Assembly (NCBI RefSeq): GCF_032854445.1
Contig: NC_088306.1
Coordinates: 16,775,764 to 16,839,763, forward strand
DNA from: Liolophura sinensis
Taxonomy: Eukaryota; Mollusca; Polyplacophora; Chitonida; Chitonidae
Direction: 5' to 3'
DNA length: 64,000 nucleotides
Below the pieces are notes generated by a model. The model did not search any database, was not told where the DNA came from, and was given only the letters and a program-made list of their open reading frames with translations. Positions 49,133 through 60,830 of this stretch are shown one piece after another; positions within the stretch are counted from its first letter, which is position 1; each line of letters opens with the position of its first letter. The position numbers were made by a program, and so were the translations under genes.

Positions 49133-50831
49133 GTAAAACTTCAATTTAACCGTAAAACGTCTTAAATAGAAATTAGCGGATTCTTCCATTAAAGAGAAAT
49201 GACCTTACAAATATTCGCTAAAAATAGCCCAATTACTTTAAAACTTCGTGTTGGACTATACTGGAGTTCATTAGTAAAAGTCGATGGAGCAAATCTTCGA
49301 TAGCGCCAACCAGGTTCATGCAATGGCGGTGAATTGTCAGCTCAACCACTCGACCATAGTATTTAAATCTCCAGATTTTGTTTGTTTTTGCCACAGTTAT
49401 TAAGCAGAACGTCAAGTTCGAAAATAATTTGTTGACGTACAGAGTCAAAAAGTTATAAATTACAAGGAAAAAGCCGATGGGTGACCAGCACGGACCCGAG
49501 CGAAAGCATGCAGGCATTGGTGTTAACTGCAATCCACGAATGCTTGAATACCCCAGGTAAATGTCACCAGTCACTGATTCTATTTGAACTGTGAGAACTA
49601 TTTGAAGTGGGGATTAAAACGAAAAGCAGAAGTGTAATTAGACGTGCAGTTAATCCATGTTGTTGTTGGCTAACCTTTAAGTGCGCAAACATGACCTAAT
49701 TTTACCCGACCAGACAGAAGAGTGTCGATGTCTGGCGAAAGAGGTTCTGTATCATCTCATGCTAATGAATCCCATGCATAAAGTTGATCTATTTCCGAAT
49801 ATTTCCTACCATGTGCATAAAATGGACTAGTTATTACAAAACGAAGGACTAGCAGCGGATCTACGTTCTCAAGTCGTCATTACTTATACTATATTGTGTA
49901 CAATTTAGCTCACAAGGGTTTTTTTTTTAAATTTACTTAAGTATTTCGGTGAAAATCGACAATTTGGTTATTGAACCACTTCATGTTCAGAACTGAATTT
50001 ACATGCAAATCTTTGACTAAATTCCCGAGGGTTACAAGATACATGCATATGCGAGTTTCCAATTTAAGCATGAAGAAATTTCTCCATGCAAATAAGATTT
50101 GGTGACATAATACATGTGTGTGATAATGTCTACATTTTCACCATTAGCCTTGTCACTAAGCTTCGGTGTCGAACCCATTCTCAGCTTAATATCAGCTCAT
50201 CTTTCTTGTCATCCGGGTGGTTTTCGAGAGACCAGGATGTGACTGACTACGGCTAAAGAGTTATGTGACCCCGTCTGAGCTACAGCTGTACCCCGAGCCT
50301 CAATCTGACAACGTCGTGACGTCAAGCTGAGCGGTAAACCAGACAGGGCAGTTGAAGGTTTTGCATTGTGTTTGGTGGGGAGAAAATAAAAAGGGAACAG
50401 AATAGAATACTTTACATAACTGTATGATTATTTTTTTTCTGTACTTTGCGAGACACAAGTTTATAAAGTTTTATATATTATTTCTGCATAAGCCAGAAGC
50501 CGGTTGTTCAAACGTGTATTAAAAGTTAACCCAGACTGAAATTTAATACCGGTGTTATCTTAATTCAAATCAAATTGAACTTTAATAAATTGGTTAATAC
50601 TAGACTTAAGGTCTCATACACTTTTGAATAACTGGTTCCAGGATTCTGCTGGTTGACTAAGCATCCCCAAGACCTTGTCCTTTTGCACTTTGATTGCTTA
50701 TTACATGCGATGGCTACACAGTATCATGAACAATTCTTCACCAAAGCGCCCTGTTGAATTGTAACTAACATAGCTACATTCTCCCATGTCCTCTACATTA
50801 AATATGTAAGTGTATGGCACGTCATTCACAA
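49133..50831. other. No gene recognised
   Basis: A minus-strand open stretch of 113 codons at 49233-49574 starts close to the SINE and shows no family resemblance. Confidence 0.5.
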
Positions 50832-51206
50832 TGGCCTTCCTCGCTGACCGCTCAGCACTAAGAGGTTAGAGCAAGGAAACCGGGCTAGTTGTTCTGGTGT
50901 CAGTATAATGCGACTGGGTGTGGTGTCATGTCTGGTATCTTCGACATAATACTTCAATGGGGGCAGCACTTTGGCGACATGGACTAGCCTTACCACAAGA
51001 AGACACAATATATTCACACACACCTAATGACTCCTCGTCGTTATACGACTGAAAAATTGTTAAGTACGACGTTAAACCCCAAGCATACATACATATGGCG
51101 GCCATGTAGCTGCAACGACTACTGTACTTGAGATAGAAAGAAGTCAATTACGGTATGTGACTGAAAAATTGTTAAGTACGACGTTGAACCTCAAGCATAC
51201 ATACGT
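50832..51206 (+). repeat. Second SINE family, copy with duplicated tail
   Basis: 'gtgtcagtataatgcgactg', 'tatcttcgacataatacttc', 'gggggcagcact' and 'gttaagtacgacgttaaacc' occur in the same order as in the 59473 copy. The tail block recurs at about 51159-51206. The tRNA-like head is not clear here. Confidence 0.7.
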
Positions 51207-52111
51207 ACATTATGTTGCGTTTGATCTTATTAATCAGTTAGTGGTATATGCTAACCAGCTGGTGAATTCAACCAGTTAGCTCACTCTAAACCACAATGAA
51301 CCACTATATAACTGACTCTTCCATGCGTTTGTAGACTAAAAACCCATCTGGTTTATACAACCCCCGTGCTATACCAGACTCCACATCAACAGCAGCTCTA
51401 TAGCCCACCACACTGCAATCAAAAAGCCAGATTTTTTCTTACCTGGATTTACCTGAGTACGCGTGACCCATCATGACCTATTAATGCGAATTTTTACCTG
51501 GTAAGTTTGCATTCCCACGGATATGCAGTGTGGTGACCTACTTCCCCTCGTGTACATGGATTTTATGTCGCAATGTCAGTCATGTATAATACGTCTCCTC
51601 GATGGAATAGATACCGGTACAAAACATGGACGATGTAAGCTCACTGAATGTTTTCTATGAACGACGAAAAATCGCTACCTTACCACAGATCTGCATAAAG
51701 CCTTGACCTTTTCTGGTCATTAGGTTATCTACAAAATCACCAAGAATTTCAGTGTTGAAAACTTTAGTTACGTTTGCGTCAAATCGTGCTTTATGTCTTG
51801 AATATTATGGCTAGAAAGCCATATGTCATAAAATGAATTCTGTGACCAAAATCAAAATGACGCGTCCTGGATTTTTTCCTTCCCAAAGTACAATGTTAAG
51901 TAAACATACAAGCATGTTCAAATGTGTACTGTCAAATCAATCCTAGTTTCATATGAAACTATCATCACGCGTCCCAAATCTAGTTTAACAACGAGAAATG
52001 CGAAAATAACACGTCACTTTTATATCTTAACTGCGCTGTGTAAAATGTGCATCTTCCAATTTAGCAGGGTCAAACTATCTTTATGTACCCAGGACAATGG
52101 GTCTGTATGGT

Positions 52112-52660
52112 CTTTGACGATTCGCAAGACGCTATAGTGAAAAGGGCCTACACGTATACGTGTCTATAACGAGTCTGACGATTCGCAAGACGGTACACAA
52201 GCCGAAATTACATGTACATGTGTCTATGCGCAGTCTGCCGATTCGCAAGACGCCATACAAGCCGGACTTACACGTATATGTGTCTATACACAGTCTGACG
52301 ATTCGCAAAACGCTACACAAGCCGGAATTACACGTATATATGTCTATATGGAGTCTAATGATTTGCATGGCTCTACAAAAGCCGGACTTACACGTATATA
52401 TGTCTATATGGAGTCTAATGATTTGCATGGCTCTACAAAAGCCGGACTTGCACGTCTACGTGTCTATACGTAGTCTAGCGATACGCAAGACGTTACACAA
52501 GCCGGACTTGCAGGTATACGTGTCTATACGGAGTATGACGTTGCCCAAGACTCTACACAAGTCGGACTTACAGGTATACGTGTCTATACGGAGTCCAGCG
52601 ATTCGCAGAACTCCACACCAGCTGGGCTTACACGTATATGTGTCTATCTCCTTACTCTAG
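52112..52660. repeat. Minisatellite, exactly 60-bp unit, about 9 copies
   Basis: Unit contains 'gattcgcaagacgctacaca', 'agccggacttacacgtatat' and 'gtgtctatacggagtctg'. Because 60 is divisible by three, frames on both strands stay open: plus 52160-52660 repeats a 20-residue peptide with core LHVYVSIRSL.IRKTLHKPD. There is no signal peptide or family match, so I treat it as satellite rather than gene. Confidence 0.93.
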
Positions 52661-54445
52661 GGCCATGTCTCTAACAAGAAGTTAGATCTCAACTTCAGCG
52701 CACGACTAACTCGTGAAGTGGTTGTTAGATCCTATAACGAGATTACAGGGCTATTCATTAGGACAATAGCTCCGCTGTGGTTTTTTTCCAACCCTGTTCT
52801 TTATTTAGAGATACCCACTTTCATTACTCCAATCAAAGGTACAGAGTGTCTATTTGCATCTAGACAGATAAAGCCTGTATGGTGTCCATCCAGTGCTGTT
52901 TTGCAGGTCTTGTTGGCTTTAAAATAGGGCTAAATATATATAAATATATACACCGGCAAGGAGCACGAATGGAATTTGAGGGGGAAATCAACATAATGTC
53001 TGAAATAGGTACACAGGTAGGTCTACGGCCTGAATTTATCAGCGTATGTGCACTATGTGTGGTCTTAAACTCCTGAAATCTTGAATATGAATCAAGATAC
53101 CATGGAAAGTTGTCTCACAATAGAAGATAACATACACACCTGTGAAATTTGCAAAATACGTATTGCGTTATAGTTAGAGTGTTATACCTGGAAGATCAAA
53201 TGCAATATGTATACTAGAAGCGTTTTAACTATATATGTGAAAAAAGGCGTTTAGTTTGGACATGAATCAAACTTATATCTTATCCTGGGTCCAAATTAAG
53301 CCGAAAAGCATGGGTTCATAAACTTTGAAGTGGAATTTCACCCACGCCCTACAGCAAGACAATAAGTTTCATCTGTGGACTACCTGTAAATGATAAGCAT
53401 GAACTTACCTGTACAGAAGCGTAGCTATTGAGGTCACCCCGAGCCGTAAGTACCCTCCCTTCTTGCTCTGTATACCTGTTAACGACAGTACGGGTGTTTC
53501 TCAGGTGTATGAAGGTGCGGACAGGTAAGGTATATATTGAACTTGAAGCTACAGGTAAAACTCTGACTTTGTAACTTATATGACAGCGCTCGCCGAGGAG
53601 GTAAAGGAATCCCACCGAGCCCTGCTGTTCGAGCTTTTCTCACAACTGAGACACTGTTAACGTCTAGTCCTATCAACCTCTGGTCTGCCCACCAGACAGT
53701 TAAGTAAGGAGAACACACGCTGTGACCTGCTCTCACCCAGGTCCGCGCTGCGGATCAGTGATCTTCAGCTGAGTGATAATTTTAACTGTGAAGAGAGCAG
53801 TCGTACATGAAATAACACAAGGCTAGAAGTTAGACATCTTATTAGAGAGAAAAGTAGATCTACCAGTTAAAGGATGTAAAATTAAAGACAAATTAACTCC
53901 TTTGAGATAACTCGGGTATATATATATATATATATATTGACTGCAGTGTGTATGCATTTAATCACTTCGCATTAAGCCACCCTGATGTCAAATTTTAACG
54001 GCGAGCGTGAATAATTGGAACAAATAAACTACATTCTGCATCTGACTGCAGTTTACATACAAAAGGGGGTTAAGATGGAGCATAATTGATCTGTCTTATG
54101 TGGACATCCGATAACAGAATCAACAAAACAACAAAGACGGCGGCTGTTTGTTAATTTCTTACAACGAAAGGTAATTGTTGACATAATTGATCCAGGCTTT
54201 ATACCTGGTTATCTTAATAACTGAATGTCAAAAAGCAATCTGTCAGCTTAAACAATAAATACAAGAAATTAGCGAAAATCATTTGCACACACATTTGTGG
54301 TTAATTTCTTCATCGTTTCTCGCCCGATTGACTGATTTAATGCTTAATTAACCATCTGCTTGCTTACCTGTATTTTTGATTTGTTAATTGATTTATACAA
54401 GGTGTTATAGCTGAATATACTCTTGTCTGCATGCGTGGGCTATTA
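52661..54445. other. No gene recognised
   Basis: A perfect minus-strand donor (TACAG|GTAAGTTC) at 53402..53409 lies below a segment that could be an untranslated exon; unproven. A TA microsatellite lies at 53917-53938. Confidence 0.45.
53917..53938. repeat. TA microsatellite
   Basis: About 11 TA units. Confidence 0.9.
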
Positions 54446-54755
54446 TACAATATAATTAAAGACGTAGAACATTGAGAGTAAAACCCAGAGCAGCGATGAC
54501 GGTGTGATACCCGGATAATGATCACACGCGACCAGTGAAATACAGCCCCCTTGTCAACTTACCTCAGTTAGAGTTTTATAATAACTGTTCAGGTAATTGC
54601 CTATAAAGTAGTAGAGCACACGCCCCCACCCCCTCTTTCCTGGCATCATGGCTTACGAAGAAATGATAAAGTTACGTTAATTGCAATCTGTTAGACGTCA
54701 CTGGTCTAGAGTTACTCAAAATGGTGTGTTGTCATGACATTTCATAAACACTAAC
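54446..54755. repeat. Dispersed repeat X, copy C
   Basis: Longest copy: 'aaacccagagcagcgatgac', 'ggtgtgatacccggataatg', 'tcacacgcgaccagtg', 'ttataataactgttcaggta' and 'gagttactcaaaatggtgtg' align in order with copies A and B. Confidence 0.78.
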
Positions 54756-54822
54756 ATTAAGACAATACAAAGGGATCAAGCCTAAACGTCCACCAACAGA
54801 ATCATGGTTTATGCAGGAATAC

Positions 54823-55165
54823 AATATAATTACAGCATAGAGACTAAGACCAGAGTAACGATTTATTTATTTATTTGATTGGTTTTTTACGCCGTACTCA
54901 AGTATATTTCACTTATACCACGGCGACCAGCATTATGGTGGGTGGAAACCGGGCACAGCTCGGGGGAAACCCACGACCATCAGCAGGTTGCTGGCAGACC
55001 TTCCCACGAACGGCCGGAGAGGAAGCCAGCATGAGCTGGACTTGAACTCACAGCGACCGCATTGGTGAGAGACTCCTGGGTCATTGCGCTGTGGTAGTGC
55101 GCTAACCAACTGAGCCACGGAGGCACCCCCAGAGTAACGACGACAGTGTGATATCCAGCATACCC
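54823..55165. repeat. Dispersed repeat X, copy D, split by a SINE
   Basis: 'caatataattacagcatagagactaagac' on the left and 'cgacagtgtgatatccagcat' on the right are continuous in copies A and C. Here they are separated by the SINE at 54862..55128. Confidence 0.7.
54862..55128 (-). repeat. Full-length tRNA-derived SINE with perfect 12-bp target-site duplication
   Basis: On the minus strand: tRNA-like head with A box (tggctcagttgg) and B box (gttcaagtcc), conserved body, 'gtactcaag' core and (aaat)n tail. Flanked by ccagagtaacga at 54850..54861 and again at 55129..55140. The intact duplication and good conservation mark this as the youngest copy in the window. Confidence 0.95.
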
Positions 55166-56706
55166 TTATTACGACTGATGTTTTACGCCGTCTCATTCTA
55201 TATAATATTTCCATTTATAACATATATACTCTCTATCGTCAGTATTAAATGTAATGGCTTAGCTTGTATAGCACATACTGTACTGTAGCCCATTACAACA
55301 TAGAATATGGTTTATTATAGCTTAAGCTCTAGTCTGGTCTAGCTTATTATAGCACATACTCTAGGGTAGCACATTATAGAATAGACATGAGGCTAATTTA
55401 GCATACATTTAACAGTCTAGCTTATAACAACATATATTGCATCTCTTAGTAAAGCATTCAATTCTTTCATCTCTGGTTGGGGACTGGATATAGCATTCGC
55501 ATTTCCTATATGTCAGAGTGCTGTTCAATCCAGTGTTCACTTTCCGTTTGATTGATTGACTGATGACTAAAATGACATCGTCGCTTGGTCAGAGCGAGGG
55601 CCATATGGCAAAGGTGACGTGTAATACCATTTTACAACTACAACGCCTAAACTTATACAATAAAGGGTATTGATTAATGTATTGACCCGTAAAATCGACA
55701 GGAAAGAACAGCAAATAAATTGGGTTTTTTTCACATTGGTTTTGGTTGACCGAGAAGGTTAGGTACAAACACACCCTTCCGGGTTAAATGCACAATGGTC
55801 AGCTGAATGATTGAGTGGTCAGCTGATTGACTGAGTGGTCAGTTAATTGATTGAAGAAACGATTGACAGTATTCAAATTTGCTTATGATTTCGCAGCGCT
55901 ATTTAAAGTGACATTGTATTATATGTGTGGGAAGCGCGTGTCACCATATAGCCGGTAAAAGTTCACGAACGGGATGGCTGCATCTGTCTTTCATCGTGCA
56001 TTTCGTGGTGCCTATATACATGTGAATCTGAAATAACGATGACACTGATGCATGGACAACGTGTACTTGTGGACTCATTACGTGCAATGTGCTTACATGA
56101 TGAGGATGTGTCAGGCATCATTGTTAAGATGACAATTCCCGGTCAGCCAAGACACAGCGAAGCGATAAGCACACAACTAAATCCACGATATCGTAAACAT
56201 CTGCGGGAATGCATAACATTCATAAAATTCGAGATGAAACAAATAGTATTTCTAAACGGTACTATTTCCGTGATTTTTCTAAGAAACTATCCTTTGGATG
56301 GATATTTTTTCACATGAACGACTATCCACAAATGATGTAAGCTACTTTTACGTATAAAGTACATAAGGTTTCCTCCAACACAAAATCAAAGACTATAACA
56401 TGGTGTTGACCTAAAGGTTGTCTGGCATTTCTTTGATCTCATTGCTGCACATTTGGTGAAACAGAAAACCGTCAGACGTTTTTATTAACGATTTTTTCCT
56501 GTCATGTACAAAAATGGTTTTGTACCAAAACAGGAGATGTTTGCAAGCAAAACAAGTGTCTTGGAAAAAAATCCTTAGTTTAGTTTAACAGAAAAAGATA
56601 ACAAACACGTCTACATATGCATAACGTGTTCACAAGGTGTGACTATATGGTGATATCCGGATCCACAGTGTAAATAAGGCTACTCAATCATCTGATTGGA
56701 GACACT

Positions 56707-56742
56707 GATATCACGATAACTATCGCTGATAGTTACGATATC
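56707..56742. other. Near-perfect inverted repeat (hairpin)
   Basis: gatatcacgataactatc / gct / gatagttacgatatc: arms of about 15 bases pair with one bulge around a 3-base loop. Confidence 0.8.
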
Positions 56743-58110
56743 GCATAATTAGAAATACTGGTTTACAGTGTATGAATGCCATACATGTAGTGTTAGTTAT
56801 ATCTTGTAAGCTTGGATAATATCTGCCATCTAGGCCTATATAACGGCGCTGATACTCCCCAAAGTGTAATCACTCGTGAATTCTGATTTCCTTTTGAGTA
56901 TTTATATTAATTAAAGTACATATGTAATGGAATATGAAAAAGTCCCCTACATCTTATAAATCATCTTAGTATTTTCTTTGTCATATAAAGACTACACAGT
57001 GGGGAGATAATGGGGAGTGCAGAGACGACAGTGAGGTTGGCAATGATCAGACATGACCTTTGACAATCCGGTCAGGTTACATCCGTATATTCTCACTGTC
57101 CGTGTATATGCTTAGAGGACAGCAACTCACACACACCCTAGCGCCATGGATTAAGGCGAATTAGGTAAAAACGAAACAAATACAAAGCCTACCCGTCCTC
57201 GAACATAATCCACCAGATGTGAAATATCTCACCAGCAAAATCATTCACACACCCCACTTTTCTACATGCACTGCATAAATATACATTAATCAACCTATAA
57301 ATGCACTGCAAGCACCCTATTAAGGTGTTCGATCTTAAAAATGGGTGAAAAAACAATCAAAACATTATTCATGTTCTTATTCATGCCTATTCCCTTTGAC
57401 GTGTTCAGTGTATATGTATATATCAGGTCGCTTATGAATGTTGTTCTAAAATTAGTGAACCTTCGAGAAGTTATTAATGTGTAGAAACAAAATATTTTAC
57501 ACACCGCTGAATAAAAAGGTCACCGAGGACATATTAAACTGGTTTATTATTAAGGTGAAACGATGAGGCTTTATCTTAGTACCAGTTGGTATTATAAGAG
57601 AATAACCGTGGTTATATAAATCGTGGCCTGTCCGTTACACAAAGACGCAGTTTTGCTCCCTGGTATATTATAAGAGATATTGACTTTTTTCCATTTTGTG
57701 TCGATAATAGGCCTATATCGGTGTATCTGAAGGATGATTTAAAAGATACGAAGGGTTAGATGTCTGATTGTATAATACGTGAATATATATCTGAAATAAA
57801 TCCCCCCAAACACACCAAGTTCACATAGTATTTTGCACTTACATTGAAAAGAAAATGGCGCTGAGCTACACGATGTATGTTTAACATGCTCAGTGATGTA
57901 TTAACCGTGGCCGACCCAATATATCAAGTGTCAGATGTGATGTCTGTCAAAATCCCATTGTTTAATGAAAGTATTCATTATTCACTTGCGTGATGTTCTC
58001 TAAATACTTATCTTAGAGTTTTCAATTTCATTCGGAGTTAAATTATTCAATCTGATATCCGAAGCTAACTTATACGCATGTCGGTGTACATAAGATACTT
58101 ATGCCATGCG

Positions 58111-58187
58111 TGTATGTATGTATGTATGTATGTATGTATTTATGGTTGGGGTTTTAAGTCGTACTTAGCAATTTCTCAGCCATGCCA
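58111..58187 (-). repeat. GTAT microsatellite joined to a tail of the second SINE family
   Basis: (tgta)7 followed by 'ggttggggttttaagtcgta' and 'cttagcaatttctcagcc', the reverse complement of the '...gttaagtacgacgttaaaccccaa' tail. Confidence 0.7.
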
Positions 58188-59472
58188 TGCGTGCACAATG
58201 TACATATATCCGTAAACAGTCTATACACGGGGGAATTAAACTATCCTTGGAACAGAACTGACCGCATTTACATGTCTTGAAGACTAATGGAACGGAGAGA
58301 TTAAAACCAGTTAGATCCAAAATTCCTGGCGCCGCGTCTTGGTGAAGATCTTGTCGTAAGGCAGGCCTAACTAATTATTGCGAGCGACTTTACTGGCATT
58401 TGAGATAAGCAAATTGCAGTAATTGAATTCCACACCTTACAAAGCTTTCCAGTTGTCGACGAAATGTCATTTCGTCTGACTGCGCAATGACACTGACAAC
58501 CTACCGTGAAGCAATCTAAATGGAACACTGACCAATACCACGGTCATCTAGAGACTGGACATCTCAAAAGACCACAGGGGAAGGGATTATGTAACCATTT
58601 CTGAGCTGGTAACTTGAGAACCCTTTTTATTCTGTTTCCAAACAAAGCCACACTTCACCTTGTTCGGGTGTAACCGCTCTGTTGGGAATAGAACGGAAAC
58701 AATTGAAAGCTGCAGACGACAGATGCATGACGTAATCGATGATGTAGCTCGCGTGCGGATGCGACTTGTTGGGACTTCATTGTTTCTTTATCTACCCCTC
58801 CTGTTTTTCACCTTCTCACGCAGGGTTTGAATATCTCCCATATATGGTTATGCAATAATTCCCTAAAACCCCCAAACAAAACCTTTGTCGACTTCATCAG
58901 AGATAACTTGATAACATACTTTATCTTTACGCTGTTTGAAACCCCCAACGTAGTTTCATTCTTAAAAGCAGATTGTATCTACATAATTCAAGGACGGCGT
59001 CTCCATTGCACCTTGTTGTCTTATTTCGTGAAACGTAAATGTAAAATTAAACCTTAACGCATGTCCATACATGGATATTTAGCCTAGACAGCAAAGTATT
59101 TCGATTTCTGCCCTGAACATTTGTACTTAATCATCTGACATTTATTTTAGTAGAGAAGAAAACCGGAAAAGTCAAAAGAAGAAATTATTGACGATGATAA
59201 ATGTGTAACAATATTGACTTTGGCACTAAGGGGGTAATCAGTAATAGTAAACAGCTTTTGCTTTTGCAGAGACAAGCCTAATGTTTCTTCTATCCACTTT
59301 TGCATGTATAGATACATATTTATAACTAACTTTTACAGTAATGCGTATCAACCATTCATAAAAAGTAGAAAAAAAAACATTTGTGGATAGCTTATAATAT
59401 AGCTACCAATGCTTAGTATGGAATGTCCCCTCGCTGGCTGAGTTGTCTAATGGGTTGTCTCCAACGATCGAT

Positions 59473-59808
59473 CGGCCCCGATAGAACAGCTGGTAGGGCG
59501 GTAGATCCAGGATCAATCCTGGGTCGAGTCGTTAAAAAAGGAAGTTGTAACTTCCTCGCTTGGCGTTCAGCATAAAGGGGATAGTGCAACAACTGGAAGG
59601 ACTGGTTGACCCGTATCAGTATACTGGCTCGGGGCGGCTTACTAGCCTTCGGTATGGTGTGTCATTGAAGCAGCACTAGAAAAAGAACGGTGGAAATCTG
59701 TCCTGCAACAAGGAGGCACATTACAAGCAATCTAAGAATTCCTTCGTTGTCATATGACTGAAAATTTGTTAAGTGCGACGTTAAACCCCAAGCACTTACT
59801 CACTCACC
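59473..59808 (+). repeat. Second tRNA-derived SINE family, complete copy with target-site duplication
   Basis: tRNA-like head (A-box-like tagaacagctggtagggcgg, B-box-like ggatcaatcctgg), middle 'cttggcgttcagcataaagg', 'gtatcagtatactggctcgg', 'tgaagcagcact', and tail 'gttaagtgcgacgttaaacc' plus (actc)n. Flanks ccaacgatcgat (59461..59472) and ccaacgaccgac (59809..59820) match at 10 of 12 positions. Confidence 0.82.
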
Positions 59809-59834
59809 CAACGACCGACGACCTCTCCTTGACC

Positions 59835-60035
59835 AACGAGCTCGTGTGCTCGAATCCCAGAAGCTCCTTACATTGGGCTTCGGCTCTAAAGTTGACACGT
59901 ATCTAGCGCGAGGTAACCGTGGTTTCCTCTCGGCTCAGTTCGGTTTCCTCCACCCATAAACCTCACCGTTTTCATATAATCGAAAATATTCTTGACAATA
60001 TTGTGGAAAGCACCAATCCAGTAAAAGGCAAAACT
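59835..60035 (+). repeat. Diverged copy of the first SINE family
   Basis: B-box-like 'gtgctcgaatcccag', then 'cggtttcctccacccataaa', 'catataatcgaaaatattcttga' and 'gcaccaatc' match the family consensus order with many changes. Confidence 0.6.
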
Positions 60036-60382
60036 CACAGCACCTTACCTTCAATACATCAAGTTTCCATTCAGTTAACCCAGAGGTCAAACAAACTGTG
60101 AAAATCGGCATCCAATCTTTATAAAGACTGCATATGAAATGAACGCTTTAAACACACCGTTATTGTTGTATATATGTTCTATATAAAAATGCGCACACAT
60201 GACCTCGGCCATCGCTATTATGTCTCATATTTATAAGGCCTCACTGCTATATTTACTCTTCTTAATGCCGACTACTTTATTATTAGATACCCACATACTG
60301 TGTATAATACGGTACTCATACTGTACAATCCCTTGTTTTTTTCAACTGTCATTAGGAATGGGCGGGTTTTTCATGAGAAGTG

Positions 60383-60383
<1 letters not shown>

Positions 60384-60449
<66 letters not shown>
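60384..60449. repeat. Long TA microsatellite
   Basis: About 32 uninterrupted TA units. Open frames that pass through it (IYIYIY...) are artefacts. Confidence 0.97.
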
Positions 60450-60453
<4 letters not shown>

Positions 60454-60616
60454 AAATTATTGTGCAGATTTTGTTATTTGCTTTTCAAGCGACATGAGAG
60501 ACAAAAACAATAGGACCTGGAATGACCAGAAATGTATTCATATTAAAAAAAATGAAATGGTTCGAAAAGTTTTTTGACAAATGATCGTTACAAAGGTACA
60601 AATAAACATGATGGGT

Positions 60617-60830
60617 ATATATTTATTTGATCGGTGTTTTACGCCATACTCAACAATATTTCACTTGTACGACGGCGGCCAGCATTATGGTGGGAGGAAA
60701 CTGGACAGAGCCCGGGGCCGGAGAGGAAGCCAGCATGGGCTGGAGTTGAACTCACAGCAACTGCATTGGTGAGAGGGTCCAGAGTCATTACGCTGCGCTA
60801 GCGCGCTAACCAATTGAGCCAAGGAGGCCC
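60617..60830 (-). repeat. tRNA-derived SINE with internal deletion
   Basis: Head (gcctccttggctcaattggt on the minus strand) and tail ends are both present. The block between 'cagagcccgggg' and 'ccggagaggaagccagc' is missing, so about 50 bases of the body are deleted. Confidence 0.9.

Larger units (their letters stand above)
55166..59472. other. 4.3-kb stretch, no gene recognised
   Basis: Open frame 56039-56317 (92 codons, plus) has no family resemblance. The stretch also contains a GTAT microsatellite with a SINE-tail fragment and a palindrome, listed separately. Confidence 0.5.

Noticed and set aside
55081-55128. Possible functional tRNA gene
   Set aside because: A and B boxes are present but the cloverleaf pairs poorly and it runs directly into the SINE body; it is a SINE head.
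54933-55214. 93-codon minus-strand frame (VAQLVSALPQR...)
   Set aside because: It is the SINE itself read through; the tRNA-like head often gives such 'VAQLV' peptides.
60199-60577. Frames containing a long IYIYIY stretch
   Set aside because: Translation of the TA microsatellite.
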